This document shows positions 25,219 to 33,813 of a DNA stretch of 44,900 nt, piece after piece. The stretch comes from Ornithinicoccus halotolerans (GTDB lineage Bacteria > Actinomycetota > Actinomycetes > Actinomycetales > Dermatophilaceae), in assembly GCF_009602535.1 (NCBI RefSeq), contig NZ_WIQI01000014.1, positions 1-44,900 of the forward strand, read 5' to 3'. Made by a program: the position numbers and the translations under genes. Position 1 is the stretch's first letter. Each line of letters starts with the position of its first letter. A model generated the notes under the pieces. It searched no databases. It was not told the DNA's origin and was given only the letters and a program-made list of their open reading frames with translations.

Positions 25219-25232
25219 GGTGCGGCGACACC

Positions 25233-26063
25233 TCAGGGACGTCGCGCGCAGAAGATCGCCGTGCCGGGCAGCAGCCGGCCCCGCACCGGGCTCCACCCGC
25301 CCCAGGTGTGTGTCGCCCCCTCCGGCCACTCGGGCTCGACCAGGTCCTCCAGCACCAGCCCGGCGGCGCGCAGCTCCCGGACCCGGTCGCCGAGGGTGCG
25401 GTGGTGCTCGCTGTAGACCACCTGGCCGGTGGCGTCCTCCTCCACGTAGGGCCGGCGGTCGAAGTAGCTCTGCGTCACCGTCAGCCCCGCCTCGCCCGGC
25501 ACGTCCGGCAGCGTCCACCGGAAGGGGTGGCTCACCGAGAAGACCAGCCGGCCGCCGGCCCGCAGCACCCTCGCGGCCTCCCGCAGCACCCCCACCGAGT
25601 CGGCGACGAAGGGCAGCGCCCCGTAGGCGGAGAACACCACGTCCACACTGCCGCCGGCCAGTGGCAGCGACCGGGCGTTCGCCTGTAGGTAGGCCACCGG
25701 CGCGCGACGGCCGGCCTGGTCCATGGCACGGCCGTGGGCGAGCATCTGACGGGACAGGTCCAGCGCCACCACCCTGGCGCCCTGGGCAGCGCACCAACGG
25801 GCGCCCTGGGCCGCGCCGCACCCCAGCTCCAGCACGTCCCGGCCGGTGAGGTCGCCGAGCAGCCGCAGCTGGTCCTCACGCCAGCCTTCCGGGCCCCACA
25901 CCAGGGTCGCGGTGCCCAGCACGGCCGCGTGTTCCGCCAGGTAGCTGCCGGCTTGCGCGTCCCACCAGCGTCGGCTGGCGCGGCTGCTCACCTCGGGGTC
26001 GACATCTCGTCGCAGCACCCGCTCCGGGGGTCCAGGCGCGGGGGAGGGAGCGCGGCCGGTCAC
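25233..26063 (-). CDS. class I SAM-dependent methyltransferase
   Basis: This protein of about 276 residues has a Rossmann-fold methyltransferase domain. Motif I is VLELGCGAAQGARW, followed by VVALDLSRQML (acidic ribose-binding Asp), QANARSLPLAGGSVDVVFS and the post-motif FSVSHPFRW. The SVSHPFRW and SYFDRRPY segments recall the UbiE/YafE-like small-molecule methyltransferases; the substrate is unknown. GTG 26063 is chosen because the frame further upstream overlaps the rpsA promoter, and CAGACT (a near-TANNNT) lies 7 bp before it. It is divergent from rpsA. Confidence 0.8.
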   Translation of the reverse strand: MTGRAPSPAPGPPERVLRRDVDPEVSSRASRRWWDAQAGSYLAEHAAVLGTATLVWGPEGWREDQLRLLGDLTGRDVLELGCGAAQGARWCAAQGARVVALDLSRQMLAHGRAMDQAGRRAPVAYLQANARSLPLAGGSVDVVFSAYGALPFVADSVGVLREAARVLRAGGRLVFSVSHPFRWTLPDVPGEAGLTVTQSYFDRRPYVEEDATGQVVYSEHHRTLGDRVRELRAAGLVLEDLVEPEWPEGATHTWGGWSPVRGRLLPGTAIFCARRP

Positions 26064-26130
26064 GGCCGTCAGTCTGCCAGCCGCCCGCAGCGCCGCCAGC
26101 GCGCGGTTTGCCCCGCTCCGTCGTGCCGGA

Positions 26131-26136
26131 TAGGCT
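26131..26136 (+). promoter_or_regulatory. -10 element of rpsA promoter
   Basis: TAGGCT, with a possible -35 TTGCCC at 26107-26112 (18-bp spacing). Transcription from here would give rpsA a leader of about 105 nt, in contrast to the leaderless genes nearby. Confidence 0.5.
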
Positions 26137-26186
26137 AGGTGGGCGCGTGGCGTGCGCTCACGCGTGCCTGCAAGACTGTCCATCCC

Positions 26187-26213
26187 GGTGGTGCGACTGC
26201 GGTCGCTGCCACC
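26187..26213 (+). promoter_or_regulatory. hairpin in the rpsA 5' leader
   Basis: GGTGG (26187-26191) pairs with CCACC (26209-26213), and inner GCGAC (26193-26197) pairs with GTCGC (26202-26206) around a TGCG loop. It lies about 35 nt before the rpsA ATG. S1 is known to autoregulate its own mRNA in E. coli through a structured leader; a similar role here is only inferred. Confidence 0.45.
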
Positions 26214-26248
26214 CCCATAGTGTGCCAACCAATCGGAGCCCCTACTAC

Positions 26249-27718
26249 ATGACTGCTACCGCGGCCGACACGGCCAACTCCCAGATCGCTGTCAACGACA
26301 TCGGGTCTGAGGAGGAGCTGCTCGCAGCGATCGACGCGACCATCAAGAACTTCAACGACGGCGACATCGTCGAGGGTGTCATCGTCAAGGTCGACCGGGA
26401 CGAGGTCCTGCTCGACATCGGCTACAAGACCGAGGGCGTCATCCCCTCGCGCGAGCTGGCCATCAAGCACGACGTGGACCCCTCCGAGGTGGTCAATGTC
26501 GGCGACGAGGTCGAGGCGCTGGTCCTGCAGAAGGAGGACAAGGAGGGGCGCCTGATCCTGTCGAAGAAGCGCGCCCAGTACGAGCGCGCCTGGGGCTCCA
26601 TCGAGCAGATCAAGGAGGAGGACGGCGTCGTCACCGGCACCGTCATCGAGGTCGTCAAGGGCGGCCTCATCCTCGACATCGGGCTGCGCGGCTTCCTGCC
26701 GGCCTCGCTGGTGGAGATGCGCCGGGTCCGTGACCTGCAGCCCTACGTGGGCCGGCAGATCGAGGCCAAGATCATCGAGCTGGACAAGAACCGCAACAAC
26801 GTGGTGCTGTCGCGGCGCGCCTGGCTGGAGCAGACCCAGTCCGAGGTGCGCACCACCTTCCTCAAGGAGCTGCAGAAGGGCCAGGTCCGCACCGGCACTG
26901 TCTCCAGCATCGTCAACTTCGGCGCGTTCGTGGACCTCGGTGGTGGCGTCGACGGCCTGGTGCACGTCTCCGAGCTGTCCTGGAAGCACATCGACCACCC
27001 GGGCGAGGTCGTCGAGGTCGGCGACGAGGTCACCGTGGAGGTGCTCGACGTCGACATGGACCGCGAGCGGGTCTCGCTGTCGCTCAAGGCGACCCAGGAG
27101 GACCCCTGGCAGCACTTCGCCCGCACCCACGCCATCGGCCAGATCGTGCCGGGCAAGGTCACCAAGCTGGTCCCGTTCGGCGCCTTCGTGCGTGTCGAGG
27201 ACGGCATCGAGGGCCTGGTGCACATCTCGGAGCTGGCCGAGCGCCACGTCGAGCTGCCCGAGCAGGTCGTGCAGGTGGGCGCGGAGATCTTTGTCAAGGT
27301 CATCGACATCGACCTGGAGCGCCGCCGCATCTCGCTGTCGCTGAAGCAGGCCACCGAGGCGGTCACCCAGGAGTTCGACCCCACCCTCTACGGGATGGCC
27401 GCGGAGTACGACGAGCAGGGCAACTACAAGTACCCCGAGGGCTTCGACCCCGAGACCAACGAGTGGCTCGAGGGCTACGAGGAGCAGCGGGAGAAGTGGG
27501 AGAAGGAGTACGCCGACGCCCACGCTCGCTGGGAGGCGCACAAGGCCCAGGTGGAGGCCGCGAGCGAGGAGGACACCGAGTCGCCCGGCGCCGAGCCGGC
27601 GCCGGCCGCCGCGGCGTCCTACTCCTCCGGTGAGCAGGCCCCGGCCGAGGACGTCGGCGGGACGCTCGCCTCGGACGAGGCGCTGGCCGCGCTGCGGGAG
27701 AAGCTGACCGGGCACTGA
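26249..27718 (+). CDS. rpsA: 30S ribosomal protein S1
   Basis: This 489-residue RNA-binding protein helps load structured mRNAs on the 30S subunit. Four S1 (OB-fold) repeats are visible at about residues 35-110, 125-195, 210-280 and 295-370. Each has the G-x-V/F...G-F-V hallmark, for example GTVSSIVNFGAFVDLGGGVDGLVH and KVTKLVPFGAFVRVEDGIEGLVH. The C-terminal tail is acidic and Ala/Pro-rich. Four domains is the usual actinobacterial form; the E. coli protein has six. ATG 26249 fits the conserved MTATAADTANSQIAVNDIGS N-terminus, and a GGAG lies 12 nt upstream. Confidence 0.96.
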   Translation: MTATAADTANSQIAVNDIGSEEELLAAIDATIKNFNDGDIVEGVIVKVDRDEVLLDIGYKTEGVIPSRELAIKHDVDPSEVVNVGDEVEALVLQKEDKEGRLILSKKRAQYERAWGSIEQIKEEDGVVTGTVIEVVKGGLILDIGLRGFLPASLVEMRRVRDLQPYVGRQIEAKIIELDKNRNNVVLSRRAWLEQTQSEVRTTFLKELQKGQVRTGTVSSIVNFGAFVDLGGGVDGLVHVSELSWKHIDHPGEVVEVGDEVTVEVLDVDMDRERVSLSLKATQEDPWQHFARTHAIGQIVPGKVTKLVPFGAFVRVEDGIEGLVHISELAERHVELPEQVVQVGAEIFVKVIDIDLERRRISLSLKQATEAVTQEFDPTLYGMAAEYDEQGNYKYPEGFDPETNEWLEGYEEQREKWEKEYADAHARWEAHKAQVEAASEEDTESPGAEPAPAAAASYSSGEQAPAEDVGGTLASDEALAALREKLTGH

Positions 27719-27741
27719 GTCGCCGGCTGATCGACTGACCG

Positions 27742-27779
27742 GGCGGGCCCGGGCCACCACGCGGTGGTCCGGGCCCGTC
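27742..27779. terminator. bidirectional hairpin between rpsA and SDR gene
   Basis: A 17-bp stem with two G-U pairs forms between 27742-27758 and 27763-27779 (core GGGCCCGGGCCACC against GGTGGTCCGGGCCC), with loop ACGC. It lies between the convergent genes. Confidence 0.8.
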
Positions 27780-27798
27780 CGTCTGTGGTGGGGTCGCC

Positions 27799-28554
27799 TC
27801 AGCCGCGGCCGAGCAGCGCCCCGCCGTTGACCTGCAGGATCTGGCCGGTGGTCCAGCCAGCCTCCTCGGAGGCGAGGTGGGCCACCGCCGCGGCGACCTC
27901 GGCGGGGGTGCCGGCGCGGCCGGCGGGTGTGGCCGCGACCCGCGAGCGGTACACCTCCGGGTCGGCGGCCACCCGGGCCTGCCAGAACGGCGTCTCCGGC
28001 ACGAACCCCGGGGCCACCGCGTTGACGGTGATGCCGTCCGGCGCGAGTGACGTCGCCAGCGACAGCACCCAGGCGTTCAGGGCCGCCTTGGCGGCGCCGT
28101 AGCTGCCCGAGCCGCGCAGCGCGGCGATGGAGCTGATCGCCACCACGCGGCCGCCGGGGCGGGTGAGGTGCTCACGCAGCCCCTCGGTCAGCAGCACCGC
28201 GGTGAGGACGTTGGCGTCGAAGTCGGCCCGCCACCCCTCGGCGACCTCGGCGAGTCCACCGCCGACGGCGTGCCCGCGGTTGCCGCCGGCGTTCGCCACG
28301 AGCACGTCCACCGTCGGCCCCTGGCGGAGCTGCTCGGCCAGGACGGTCACCGCCGCCGGGTCGCTGAGGTCGCACGGGGCGGTGCGCACGGCCAGGCCGG
28401 TGTCCGGGCCCCGCTCCAGCTCCTGGGCGGCTTGCTCCAGGACGGAGGCCCGCCGGCCCACCAGGACCAGCTCGGTCGCCTGCGGTGCCAGCCGAGCCGC
28501 GATGGCGCGGCCGATGCCGGTGCCGCCCCCGGTGACGATGATGCGCTTGCCCAT
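27799..28554 (-). CDS. SDR family NAD(P)-dependent oxidoreductase
   Basis: This 251-residue classical short-chain dehydrogenase/reductase has cofactor-binding TGGGTGIG near residue 9, NAG (VANAGGN), the catalytic Ser in ISSIAALRGS and the YGAAK Tyr-Lys pair. PGFVPETPF and the C-terminal TGQILQVNGG are also typical. The substrate is not determinable; FabG-like 3-oxoacyl reductases and many alcohol dehydrogenases share this profile. The minus-strand TAGGCT sits 8 bp before ATG 28554, so this is a likely leaderless gene. It is divergent from coaE with an 84-bp gap. Confidence 0.9.
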   Translation of the reverse strand: MGKRIIVTGGGTGIGRAIAARLAPQATELVLVGRRASVLEQAAQELERGPDTGLAVRTAPCDLSDPAAVTVLAEQLRQGPTVDVLVANAGGNRGHAVGGGLAEVAEGWRADFDANVLTAVLLTEGLREHLTRPGGRVVAISSIAALRGSGSYGAAKAALNAWVLSLATSLAPDGITVNAVAPGFVPETPFWQARVAADPEVYRSRVAATPAGRAGTPAEVAAAVAHLASEEAGWTTGQILQVNGGALLGRG

Positions 28555-28562
28555 GACCCGGC

Positions 28563-28568
28563 AGCCTA
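28563..28568 (-). promoter_or_regulatory. -10 element for leaderless SDR gene
   Basis: The minus strand reads TAGGCT, 8 bp before ATG 28554. Confidence 0.5.
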
Positions 28569-28626
28569 GCGACGTCCGCGGCAGTGGCGGGCGGGCCGGC
28601 CGCGGCGGTGGGGCACCGGCGACCGG

Positions 28627-28632
28627 TAAGGT
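28627..28632 (+). promoter_or_regulatory. -10 element for leaderless coaE
   Basis: TAAGGT is 6 bp before GTG 28639. Confidence 0.6.
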
Positions 28633-28638
28633 GCCGGC

Positions 28639-29550
28639 GTGCTGGTCGTAGGGCTCACCGGAGGCATCGGGTCGGGCAAGTCCAGCGTGGCCGCCCGGTT
28701 CGCCGAGCACGGCGCCCACGTGCTGGACGCCGACCGCATCGCCCGTGAGGTCGTGGCGCCGGGCAGCCCGGGGCTGCAGGCGGTGCGGGAGCGGTTCGGG
28801 GAGGAGGTGGTCGCCGGCGGGACGCTGGACCGGGCCGCGCTCGGGCGCATCGTGTTCGCCGACCCGGCCGCGCGGGCCGACCTGGAGGCCATCACCCACC
28901 CGCTGGTCGGCGAGCGCACCGCTGCCGAGCTGGCGCGGCTGCCGCAGGGGGCGTGGGCGGTTCACGACGTCCCGCTGCTGGTCGAGCTCGGCTACGCGCC
29001 GCGCTACCACCTGGTCGTCGTGGTGGACGCCCCCGAGCAGGTGCGGGTGGACCGGCTGGTGCAGGCCAGGGGCATGGCGGCAGCAGACGCCTGGTCCCGG
29101 TTGAGGGCCCAGGCCAGCGGGCAGCAGCGCCGGGCCGTGGCCGACGTATGGCTGGACAACTCCGGCGCCCGGCAGGAGCTGGATGCCCAGGTGGCGCGCC
29201 TGGTGACCGAGCGCCTGGAGCCGCTGCGCCGGCGGCTACGGCAGCAGGCGGCGGTGGCCGAGGGGGAGGCGCTGCCACCGCCGGAGGGCGAGGACGTCCC
29301 GGGGCGAGCGGCCCGTGTGAGGCACCGGCTGGACCACGTCCTGGCGCAGGCGGGATACCGCCCGGGCGCCGCGGAGCTGGCCACCGACGCTGCCGGGTGG
29401 ACCCGCGGGACGCTGCGACTGGCCGGGGCGGCTGGGGAGGCCGGCCTGCACCAGTCGTTGGCCGAGGCGGGATTCCCTGCTGCCGCCTTGGGGTCGCTGG
29501 GCAGCGCAGACCCCGGCCGGCCCGTCATGGTCGGGCTGACCGGGGTCTGA
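28639..29550 (+). CDS. coaE: dephospho-CoA kinase with C-terminal extension
   Basis: This 303-residue protein performs the last step of coenzyme A synthesis, phosphorylating dephospho-CoA. The P-loop GLTGGIGSGKSS is at the N-terminus, followed by HVLDADRIAREVV, the ITHPLV motif, DVPLLVELG, and the adenine/lid region DRLVQARGM...RLRAQA. The catalytic domain ends near residue 200. About 100 further residues follow (DHVLAQAGYRPGAAELAT... to the end) with no clear match. Mycobacterial CoaE carries a longer UPF0157/GrpB-like C-terminal domain; this tail may be a reduced or diverged version. The start is set by TAAGGT 6 bp upstream. Confidence 0.93.
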   Translation: MLVVGLTGGIGSGKSSVAARFAEHGAHVLDADRIAREVVAPGSPGLQAVRERFGEEVVAGGTLDRAALGRIVFADPAARADLEAITHPLVGERTAAELARLPQGAWAVHDVPLLVELGYAPRYHLVVVVDAPEQVRVDRLVQARGMAAADAWSRLRAQASGQQRRAVADVWLDNSGARQELDAQVARLVTERLEPLRRRLRQQAAVAEGEALPPPEGEDVPGRAARVRHRLDHVLAQAGYRPGAAELATDAAGWTRGTLRLAGAAGEAGLHQSLAEAGFPAAALGSLGSADPGRPVMVGLTGV

Positions 29551-29558
29551 CGCCGGGC

Positions 29559-29582
29559 CCCGCGGCGCGGTCAGCGCCGGGG
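29559..29582. terminator. possible hairpin between convergent coaE and BCCT gene
   Basis: CGGCGC (29563-29568) and GCGCCG (29574-29579) pair around GGTCA. Flanking CCC and GGG extend the stem past one bulged G. It overlaps the stop codon of the BCCT gene and has no T tract. Confidence 0.4.
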
Positions 29583-31391
29583 TGAGAACCGTGAGCGGCG
29601 CGGTGTCGGCTCGTCTGGGCCGCCGGCTCGGCTGTCGCTGCCGTTGGACAGCGCCGTCTCGATCCGGTCGTCCACCTGCTCGCCGAAGTGCTGGTCGAAG
29701 TTCTCCGTCAGGTCGCCGCGCACCTGCGCGCCGACCTCGTGCTGCAGCTGCTCCCGGCGCTGCCGCCGCTCGGCGCGCAGCAGCACGAGGTGCTCCTCGT
29801 GCATGGCCTTGTAGGTGGCCACGCACATGGCGATCATCACGAAACTGAACGGCAAGGCGGTGATGATCGCGCCCGTCCGCAGCGCCGTGAGGCCGCCGGC
29901 CAGCAGCAGGGCGATGGCGACCAGGCCCTCCAGGACCGCCCACATCGCCCGGCTCCACTTCGGCGGGTCGGTCTCGCCGCCGGAGGCCAGCATGTCGACG
30001 ACCAGCGAGCCGGAGTCGGAGGAGGTGATGAAGAAGATCGCCACCAGGATGATCGCGATCACCGACAGGACGCTTCCGAGGGGCAGACCGTTCAGCAGGT
30101 CGAAGAGCACCTGCTCGGAGACCACCGAGTTGTCCTCGCCGAGCAGGCCGCCCCCGCCGAACATCTCCCGGTGGATGGCCGCACCGCCCATCACCGAGAA
30201 CCAGACGAAGGTGACCAGCGTGGGCACCAGCAGCACCCCGGCGACGAACTCCCGCACGGTGCGGCCGCGGGAGACCCGGGCGATGAAGATGCCGACGAAG
30301 GGCGCCCACGACATCCACCAGCCCCAGTAGAAGGTGGTCCAGAAGCCCTGCCAGACCTGGCCCTCCTCGGTGGTGTAGGCGCTGGTGTCGAAGGTGAGCT
30401 GGACGACGTTCTGGAAGTAGCCGCCGATCGACTGCACGAAGTCGCGCAGCAGGAACAGCGTGGGTCCGAGCAGGAGTACGGCCACCAGGAAGATCCCGGC
30501 GAGGACGAGGTTGGTGTTCGACAGCCACTTGATGCCTCGGCCCACGCCACTGAGGACGGAGCCGACAGCGATGAGCGTGATCACCGAGATCAGCCCGACC
30601 AGGAGGCCGTCGGTCACGGAGTCGAACAGGCCGATGTGCACCAGCCCGGCCGAGATCTGCTGCACGCCGAGACCCAGCGAGGTCGCCACGCCCGCGACGG
30701 TGCCGACGACGGCGACGACGTCGATGACGTCACCGATCCAGCCCTTGACGCGGTCGCCCAGGATGGGCTCCAGCGCCCAGCGGATCGAGACGGGGCGGCC
30801 CTTGCGGTGGACCGAGTAGGCCACCGCGAGCCCGACGACGACGTAGATGGCCCAGGCGTGGAAGCCCCAGTGCAGGAAGGTCTGCGCCATGGCCGCGCGG
30901 GCCATCTGCGCCTGCCCGGCCAGGATCGGCTCGCCGGCCTCGTTGACGCCGATCGTCGAGACCCCGGGCTTGGGGTCGGAGGCGAAGAAGGTCAGCGGCT
31001 CGGCGGCGCCCCAGAAGACCAGGCCGATGCCCATCCCGGCGGCGAACAACATCGCGAACCAGGCCATCAGGCTGAACTCGGGCTCCTCCTCGTCCTTGCC
31101 GAGGGTGATGTTGCCGAACCGGCTCAGTCCCAGGAACAGCGAGAAGATCACGAAGCCGGCGACGATGAGGACGTAGTACCACCCGAACCCGCCCACGATC
31201 TCGGTCTGGATGGTGTTGAGGGCTTGCTCGGTGGCGCTCGGGGCGAGGATGGCGATGGCGACGGCGATCGCCAGGACGCCCATGGCCGGAATGAACACCC
31301 GGGGGGCGATCGACGTGCGCTTCCGGGTCCCCGCGTCGGGGCTGCCGGGCGTCGGGCCTGGTCGACGGTCGGAGGATGGCGGTGCGGTCAT
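29571..31391 (-). CDS. BCCT family betaine/choline/carnitine transporter
   Basis: This 606-residue secondary transporter has about twelve helices. AAGMGIGLVFWGAAEP matches the glycine-rich MGIG stretch found in Na+-coupled betaine carriers such as BetP, and TTFYWGWWMSWAPFVGIFIA is the family's Trp-rich substrate-binding helix 8 region. The N-terminal tail is Pro/Ser-rich. The C-terminal tail (about 520-606) is long, charged and helical (LLRAERRQRREQLQHE), as in osmosensing BCCT carriers. Uptake of glycine betaine under osmotic stress is the likely role. ATG 31391 has GGAAGG upstream. A putative promoter and a perfect 16-bp palindrome lie in its leader. Confidence 0.92.
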   Translation of the reverse strand: MTAPPSSDRRPGPTPGSPDAGTRKRTSIAPRVFIPAMGVLAIAVAIAILAPSATEQALNTIQTEIVGGFGWYYVLIVAGFVIFSLFLGLSRFGNITLGKDEEEPEFSLMAWFAMLFAAGMGIGLVFWGAAEPLTFFASDPKPGVSTIGVNEAGEPILAGQAQMARAAMAQTFLHWGFHAWAIYVVVGLAVAYSVHRKGRPVSIRWALEPILGDRVKGWIGDVIDVVAVVGTVAGVATSLGLGVQQISAGLVHIGLFDSVTDGLLVGLISVITLIAVGSVLSGVGRGIKWLSNTNLVLAGIFLVAVLLLGPTLFLLRDFVQSIGGYFQNVVQLTFDTSAYTTEEGQVWQGFWTTFYWGWWMSWAPFVGIFIARVSRGRTVREFVAGVLLVPTLVTFVWFSVMGGAAIHREMFGGGGLLGEDNSVVSEQVLFDLLNGLPLGSVLSVIAIILVAIFFITSSDSGSLVVDMLASGGETDPPKWSRAMWAVLEGLVAIALLLAGGLTALRTGAIITALPFSFVMIAMCVATYKAMHEEHLVLLRAERRQRREQLQHEVGAQVRGDLTENFDQHFGEQVDDRIETALSNGSDSRAGGPDEPTPRRSRFSPRR

Positions 31392-31421
31392 CGGTGCCTT
31401 CCGCGGTCGGGGTCAGGGGGC

Positions 31422-31437
31422 GTTGCCCGCGGGCAAC
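31422..31437. promoter_or_regulatory. perfect 16-bp palindrome (putative operator) before the BCCT gene
   Basis: GTTGCCCGCGGGCAAC is fully self-complementary. On the minus strand a possible promoter TTGATC-N17-GAGTCT (the -10 at 31449-31444) would start transcription near 31437, so the palindrome would cover +1 to +16. A further half-site (GTTGCCC) occurs near 31474. Confidence 0.55.
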
Positions 31438-31510
31438 CTTTCCAGACTCTCACCATGCCCGGTGGTGATCAAGTTGCCCCTCGCCGAGGGCCGTTGTCAG
31501 CGGCGGCGGC

Positions 31511-31516
31511 TACCGT
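31511..31516 (+). promoter_or_regulatory. -10 element for leaderless uvrB
   Basis: TACCGT lies 6 bp before ATG 31523. No LexA-like GAAC-N4-GTTC box is visible in the 130-bp gap. Confidence 0.6.
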
Positions 31517-31522
31517 GGAGAC

Positions 31523-33628
31523 ATGCGTCCGACCAGCGACATCCAGCGCACGGTGGCTCCGCTGCGGGTGGTCTCGGAGTTCCAGCCCAGCGGGGACCAG
31601 CCCGCCGCGATCACCGAGCTGGCACGGCGCATCAACGCCGGGGAGCAGGACGTCGTCCTGCTGGGCGCGACGGGCACCGGCAAGTCCGCCACCACGGCCT
31701 GGTTGCTCGAGCAGGTGCAGCGCCCGACCCTGGTGATGGCCCCCAACAAGACGCTCGCCGCGCAGCTGGCCAACGAGTTCCGCGAGCTGCTGCCGCACAA
31801 CGCGGTCGAGTACTTCGTCAGCTACTACGACTACTACCAGCCCGAGGCCTACGTCCCGCAGACCGACACCTACATCGAGAAGGACTCCTCGATCAACGAC
31901 GAGGTCGAGCGGCTGCGGCACTCGGCCACCAACTCGCTGCTGACCCGCCGCGACGTCGTCGTGGTCGCCTCCGTGTCCTGCATCTACGGCCTGGGCACGC
32001 CGCAGGAGTACGTCGACCGCATGGTGCGTCTGCGGGTCGGGGACGAGCGCGACCGCGACGAGCTGCTGCGCCAGTTCGTGACCATGCAGTACGCCCGGAA
32101 CGACGCCTCGTTCACCCGGGGCACCTTCCGGGTGCGGGGCGACACCGTCGAGATCATCCCGCAGTACGAGGAGCTCGCCGTGCGCATCGAGTTCTTCGGT
32201 GACGAGATCGACCGGCTCTACACGCTGCACCCGCTCACCGGCGAGGTGGTGCGGGAGGAGCAGGAGATGTACGTGTTCCCCGCCTCACACTACGTCGCCG
32301 GGCCGGAGCGGATGGAGCGCGCGATCGCCGGCATCGAGGCCGAGCTGGCGCGGCAGCTGGAGCGGTTCGAGCGCGAGGGCAAGCTGCTGGAGGCCCAGCG
32401 GCTGCGGATGCGCACCACCTACGACATCGAGATGATGCGCCAGGTAGGGAGCTGCTCAGGGATCGAGAACTACTCGCTGCACATCGACGGCCGCGCCCCC
32501 GGGTCGGCCCCCAACTGTCTGCTGGACTACTTCCCCGAGGACTTCCTGCTGGTCATCGACGAGTCCCACGTCACCGTGCCGCAGATCGGCGCCATGTACG
32601 AGGGGGACATGTCGCGCAAGCGGACCCTGGTCGACCACGGCTTCCGGCTGCCGAGCGCGATGGACAACCGACCCCTGAAGTGGGAGGAGTTCCTGCAGCG
32701 GATCGGCCAGACGGTCTACCTGTCGGCGACGCCGGGGGAGTACGAGGTGTCCCGCTCCCGGGGGGTCGTGGAGCAGATCATCCGGCCCACCGGCCTGGTC
32801 GACCCGGAGGTGGTGCTCAAGCCCACCAAGGGCCAGATCGACGACCTGCTGCACGAGATCCACGAGCGGACCGCCCGTGACGAACGGGTGCTGGTCACCA
32901 CCCTCACCAAGAAGATGGCCGAGGACCTCACCGACTACCTGCTGGAGAAGGGCGTGCGGGTGCGGTACCTCCACAGCGAGGTCGACACGCTGCGGCGCGT
33001 GGAGCTGCTGCGGGAGCTGCGGATGGGCGAGTACGACGTGCTGGTCGGCATCAACCTGCTGCGGGAGGGGCTCGACCTGCCCGAGGTCTCGCTGGTCAGC
33101 ATCCTGGACGCCGACAAGGAGGGCTTCCTGCGCTCCACCCGCTCGCTCATCCAGACCATCGGCCGCGCGGCCCGCAACGTGTCCGGCCAGGTCCACATGT
33201 ACGCCGACACCGTCACGCCGTCGATGCGGGACGCGATCGACGAGACCAACCGGCGGCGCGAGAAGCAGCTCGCCTACAACGCCGAGCACGGGATCGACCC
33301 CACGCCGCTGCGCAAGCGCATCGCCGACATCACCGACCTGCTGGAGCGGGAGGACGCCGACACCGAGGCGCTCATGGGTAGCGGCCGCAGCCAGTCCCGC
33401 GGCCGCCGCCCCTCCAGCGGGGCGGTCGCCGCCGACGCCGGCGTCGGCACCGGGCGCAAGGCCCCGGAGGACATGGCCGCGACCGAGCTGGCCGACCTCA
33501 TCCACCAGCTCACCGAGCAGATGCACCAGGCCGCCAGCGACCTCCACTTCGAGCTCGCTGCCCGGCTGCGGGACGAGATCGGGGACCTGAAGAAGGAGCT
33601 GCGGCAGATGCGGGAGGCCACCGGCTGA
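31523..33628 (+). CDS. uvrB: excinuclease ABC subunit B
   Basis: This 701-residue helicase-like subunit of nucleotide excision repair receives damage from UvrA and recruits UvrC. Visible are Walker [14 protein letters not shown], the beta-hairpin segment [13 protein letters not shown] that clamps DNA, Walker [22 protein letters not shown], the motif V/VI region ([22 protein letters not shown]), and the C-terminal UVR domain (about 655-695) that binds UvrC. Length and motifs are standard. Its place after coaE matches mycobacterial order, and its partner uvrA lies 8 kb downstream. Leaderless start at ATG 31523. Confidence 0.97.
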   Translation: MRPTSDIQRTVAPLRVVSEFQPSGDQPAAITELARRINAGEQDVVLLGATGTGKSATTAWLLEQVQRPTLVMAPNKTLAAQLANEFRELLPHNAVEYFVSYYDYYQPEAYVPQTDTYIEKDSSINDEVERLRHSATNSLLTRRDVVVVASVSCIYGLGTPQEYVDRMVRLRVGDERDRDELLRQFVTMQYARNDASFTRGTFRVRGDTVEIIPQYEELAVRIEFFGDEIDRLYTLHPLTGEVVREEQEMYVFPASHYVAGPERMERAIAGIEAELARQLERFEREGKLLEAQRLRMRTTYDIEMMRQVGSCSGIENYSLHIDGRAPGSAPNCLLDYFPEDFLLVIDESHVTVPQIGAMYEGDMSRKRTLVDHGFRLPSAMDNRPLKWEEFLQRIGQTVYLSATPGEYEVSRSRGVVEQIIRPTGLVDPEVVLKPTKGQIDDLLHEIHERTARDERVLVTTLTKKMAEDLTDYLLEKGVRVRYLHSEVDTLRRVELLRELRMGEYDVLVGINLLREGLDLPEVSLVSILDADKEGFLRSTRSLIQTIGRAARNVSGQVHMYADTVTPSMRDAIDETNRRREKQLAYNAEHGIDPTPLRKRIADITDLLEREDADTEALMGSGRSQSRGRRPSSGAVAADAGVGTGRKAPEDMAATELADLIHQLTEQMHQAASDLHFELAARLRDEIGDLKKELRQMREATG

Positions 33629-33641
33629 CCCGCGGGTCGAG

Positions 33642-33670
33642 TTGGAGCCACCAGGCTCTGGTGCGATGAT
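33642..33670 (+). promoter_or_regulatory. promoter of terC
   Basis: TTGGAG (33642-33647) and GATGAT (33665-33670) are separated by 17 bp. Transcription would begin near 33677, just before the riboswitch aptamer. Confidence 0.5.
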
Positions 33671-33676
33671 GACCCG

Positions 33677-33806
33677 GAACGTCGGAGGGGAGTATCCCCG
33701 CACGGCTCCCTCGTCATCACGACGCACCGGTGCGTCCGGGGCAGCCGGCCCGCACGGGTGGGAGAGACCTCCGGTTGTCCTCTGTCACCAGTGCCAACCG
33801 GAAGGG
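33677..33806 (+). promoter_or_regulatory. yybP-ykoY (Mn2+-sensing) riboswitch upstream of terC
   Basis: Both diagnostic loops are present: GGGGAGTA (33687-33694) and GAGACC (33764-33769). P1 forms between CGGAGG (33683-33688) and CCTCCG (33768-33773). P2 is CCCCG (33696-33700) with CGGGG (33737-33741), enclosing a GACGCA/TGCGTC hairpin. A CCCG-CA-CGGG hairpin lies before the second loop. The P1 3' strand CCTCCGGTT (33768-33776) can also pair with AACCGGAAGG (33796-33805), which holds the terC Shine-Dalgarno sequence, with one bulge. Ligand-bound P1 would free the site: a translational ON switch. The family is known to sense Mn2+ and to precede Mn2+ exporters, including TerC-like proteins. Confidence 0.85.
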
Positions 33807-33813
33807 TCCCCCC

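Noticed and set aside
25112-25232. Collagen-like Gly-Ala-Pro repeat protein encoded over the GGTGCACCG array on the plus strand.
   Set aside because: It is a translation artefact of the tandem DNA repeat, with no start signal. The frame runs antisense into the methyltransferase gene.
31392-31522. A LexA/SOS box before uvrB (also looked for before uvrA, 41820-41882).
   Set aside because: No GAAC-N4-GTTC-like sequence is present in either gap. Both genes instead show constitutive-looking leaderless promoters.
29688-31736. Long plus-strand frame opposite the BCCT gene running towards uvrB.
   Set aside because: Low-complexity antisense translation (runs of D, H, Q, G). The BCCT gene is clear on the minus strand.
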